From assembly GCA_021205045.1 (NCBI GenBank), contig JAJPYH010000013.1, positions 1 through 7,135 of the forward strand: a stretch of 7,135 bases of DNA, read 5' to 3'. Source of the DNA: Lachnospiraceae bacterium (lineage in GTDB: Bacteria; Bacillota; Clostridia; Lachnospirales; Lachnospiraceae). The position numbers and the translations under genes were made by a program. This document shows positions 6,183-7,135 of the stretch, one piece after another (position 1 is the stretch's first letter; each line of letters opens with the position of its first letter). The notes beneath the pieces were generated by a model. The model searched no databases. It saw only the letters and a list, made by a program, of their open reading frames with translations, and was not told the DNA's origin.

Positions 6183-6238
6183 GACAGAAAGGCCTCATCC
6201 GGAGGAAGCCGGAATTGATAACAATCATTGATGACAGC

Positions 6239-6244
6239 AGGGGA
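6239..6244 (+). promoter_or_regulatory. ribosome binding site fixing the rsmI start
   Basis: AGGGGA lies seven bases before the ATG at 6252. The in-frame TTG at 6228 and ATG at 6231 have no SD site at proper distance; the nearest, GGAGGAA at 6201-6207, is more than 20 bases away. This makes 6252 the preferred start. Confidence 0.75.
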
Positions 6245-6251
6245 AAAAGCT

Positions 6252-7100
6252 ATGGCAGGAATGTTATATTTATGCGCTACACCCATAGGTAACCTGAAGG
6301 ATATGACGCCTCGGGTGGTTGAGACATTAAACAGCGTGGATCTGATTGCTGCGGAGGACACAAGGAACAGCAGGAAGCTGCTGACCCATTTTGATATCCA
6401 CACGCCTATGACCAGTTACCATGAGTACAATAAGGTGGAAAAAGCATATCAATTGATAGAAAAAATGTGGCAGGGTCTGAATATAGCGCTGATTACGGAT
6501 GCGGGAACGCCTGCTGTCTCTGATCCCGGGGAGGTGCTGGTGCGGATGTGTCAGGAGGCGGGGATTGCGGTGACATCTTTGCCGGGTCCCGCGGCCTGTA
6601 TCACAGCGCTGACATTGTCGGGCCTGAGCACCCGCCGCTTTTGTTTTGAAGGATTTCTCCCCACTGAAAAAAAAGACAGGAACATCATTTTGGAGGAGCT
6701 GAAAACGGAAAGCCGGACCATAATCATTTATGAGGCGCCTCATCGGCTGAAGAGGACATTGAAGGAGCTTTATGAAACTCTTGGCGATCGGCGCGTTACC
6801 CTCTGCAGGGAGTTGACGAAGGTGTTTGAGACGGTGCTTCCAACAACACTCAAAGACGCGGCTGTTTTGTATGAGGAAGAGGAACCCAGAGGGGAGTTCG
6901 TGCTGGTGATTGAGGGCAGGAGCCTGAAGGAGAAGCGGCAGGAGGAGATCGAAGGCTGGGAGAGGATGTCTGTGGAAGAGCATATGGAGTTTTACGAGAG
7001 CCAGGGGATGGATTACAAAAGCGCTATGAAGCAGGTGGCGAAAGACAGAGGTGTAGGAAAGCGGGAAATATATGATTATTTAAATGGTGTTAGTCAGTAA
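6252..7100 (+). CDS. rsmI: 16S rRNA (cytidine1402-2'-O)-methyltransferase RsmI
   Basis: This 282-residue tetrapyrrole-methylase-fold enzyme methylates the 2'-O of C1402 in the 16S rRNA decoding centre using SAM. Motifs are LYLCATPIGNLKDMT (5-19), AEDTR (34-38), DAGTPAVSDPG (83-93, SAM-binding loop), LPGPAA (110-115), FEGFLP (132-137), YEAPHR (160-165) and GEFVLVI (214-220), with a helical C-terminal domain. Length fits the family (about 286-292). The frame is open to TTG 6228, but the SD site and the usual family start near LYLVATPIGN favour ATG 6252. It lies 69 bases after trmN6; the GIY-YIG gene yazA found between them in Bacillus is absent. The 35 bases after the stop contain a T6 run at 7126-7131 but no convincing terminator stem within the window. 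Confidence 0.95.
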   Translation: MAGMLYLCATPIGNLKDMTPRVVETLNSVDLIAAEDTRNSRKLLTHFDIHTPMTSYHEYNKVEKAYQLIEKMWQGLNIALITDAGTPAVSDPGEVLVRMCQEAGIAVTSLPGPAACITALTLSGLSTRRFCFEGFLPTEKKDRNIILEELKTESRTIIIYEAPHRLKRTLKELYETLGDRRVTLCRELTKVFETVLPTTLKDAAVLYEEEEPRGEFVLVIEGRSLKEKRQEEIEGWERMSVEEHMEFYESQGMDYKSAMKQVAKDRGVGKREIYDYLNGVSQ

Positions 7101-7135
7101 TTGGGTCGTTAAGCCTTTAAGTCCGTTTTTTGGGA

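Noticed and set aside
6327..6983. 218-codon minus-strand frame opposite rsmI
   Set aside because: rsmI has the full set of family motifs on the plus strand; the antisense frame is rich in Leu, Gln, His and Arg with no domain character and no supporting start signals.
7101..7131. Possible terminator after rsmI
   Set aside because: A six-T run is present at 7126-7131, but only a four-base TTAA self-complementary pair precedes it. No stable stem is seen before the window ends.

Overview
The window looks like a chromosomal housekeeping segment from a Clostridia-class Firmicute, most likely a Lachnospiraceae member. This is inferred from gene order and protein character, not from a database search. 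All seven tRNA genes lack an encoded 3' CCA. The base composition looks near balanced, and Shine-Dalgarno (SD) sites are strong and purine-rich. The protein genes follow the Bacillus subtilis order yaaO-tmk-yaaQ-yaaR-holB-yaaT-yabA-yabB-yazA-rsmI in reduced form: decarboxylase, guanylate-kinase-like protein, holB, ricT (yaaT), trmN6 (yabB), rsmI.

Bases 1-58 hold a plausible sigma-A-type promoter. Bases 59-723 are a seven-gene tRNA cluster: Asp(GTC), Val(TAC), Thr(TGT), Tyr(GTA), initiator fMet(CAT), Phe(GAA) and Lys(TTT). An intrinsic terminator at 775-811 closes it. The 724-876 spacer also carries two tiny ORFs of doubtful reality and a short inverted repeat, with no convincing promoter.

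Bases 877-7100 are a tight same-strand gene row. It runs from a PLP-dependent Orn/Lys/Arg decarboxylase-family protein, through a divergent guanylate-kinase-like P-loop kinase in the position tmk holds in Bacillus, then DNA polymerase III delta', the PSP1-domain protein RicT, a TrmN6-type tRNA methyltransferase and the 16S rRNA methyltransferase RsmI. Overlaps or very short gaps suggest co-transcription. The theme is replication plus RNA maturation and modification: clamp loader, mRNA-processing cofactor, tRNA methylation and rRNA methylation.

Two features stand out. First, the trmN6 reading frame is broken. The first 186 codons run into a stop, and the conserved C-terminal third lies in the -1 frame. 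The junction is a T6A run read as T_TTT_TTA, the classical -1 slippery heptamer, and slippage there would restore a 249-residue protein of normal family length. It could be programmed frameshifting, a one-base deletion, or a homopolymer sequencing error. Second, RicT has a tail of about 180 residues beyond the usual PSP1 protein, built around eight tandem 11-residue Arg/Ser/Glu units encoded by 33-bp repeats. No mobile element, CRISPR array, toxin-antitoxin pair or phage gene is visible.
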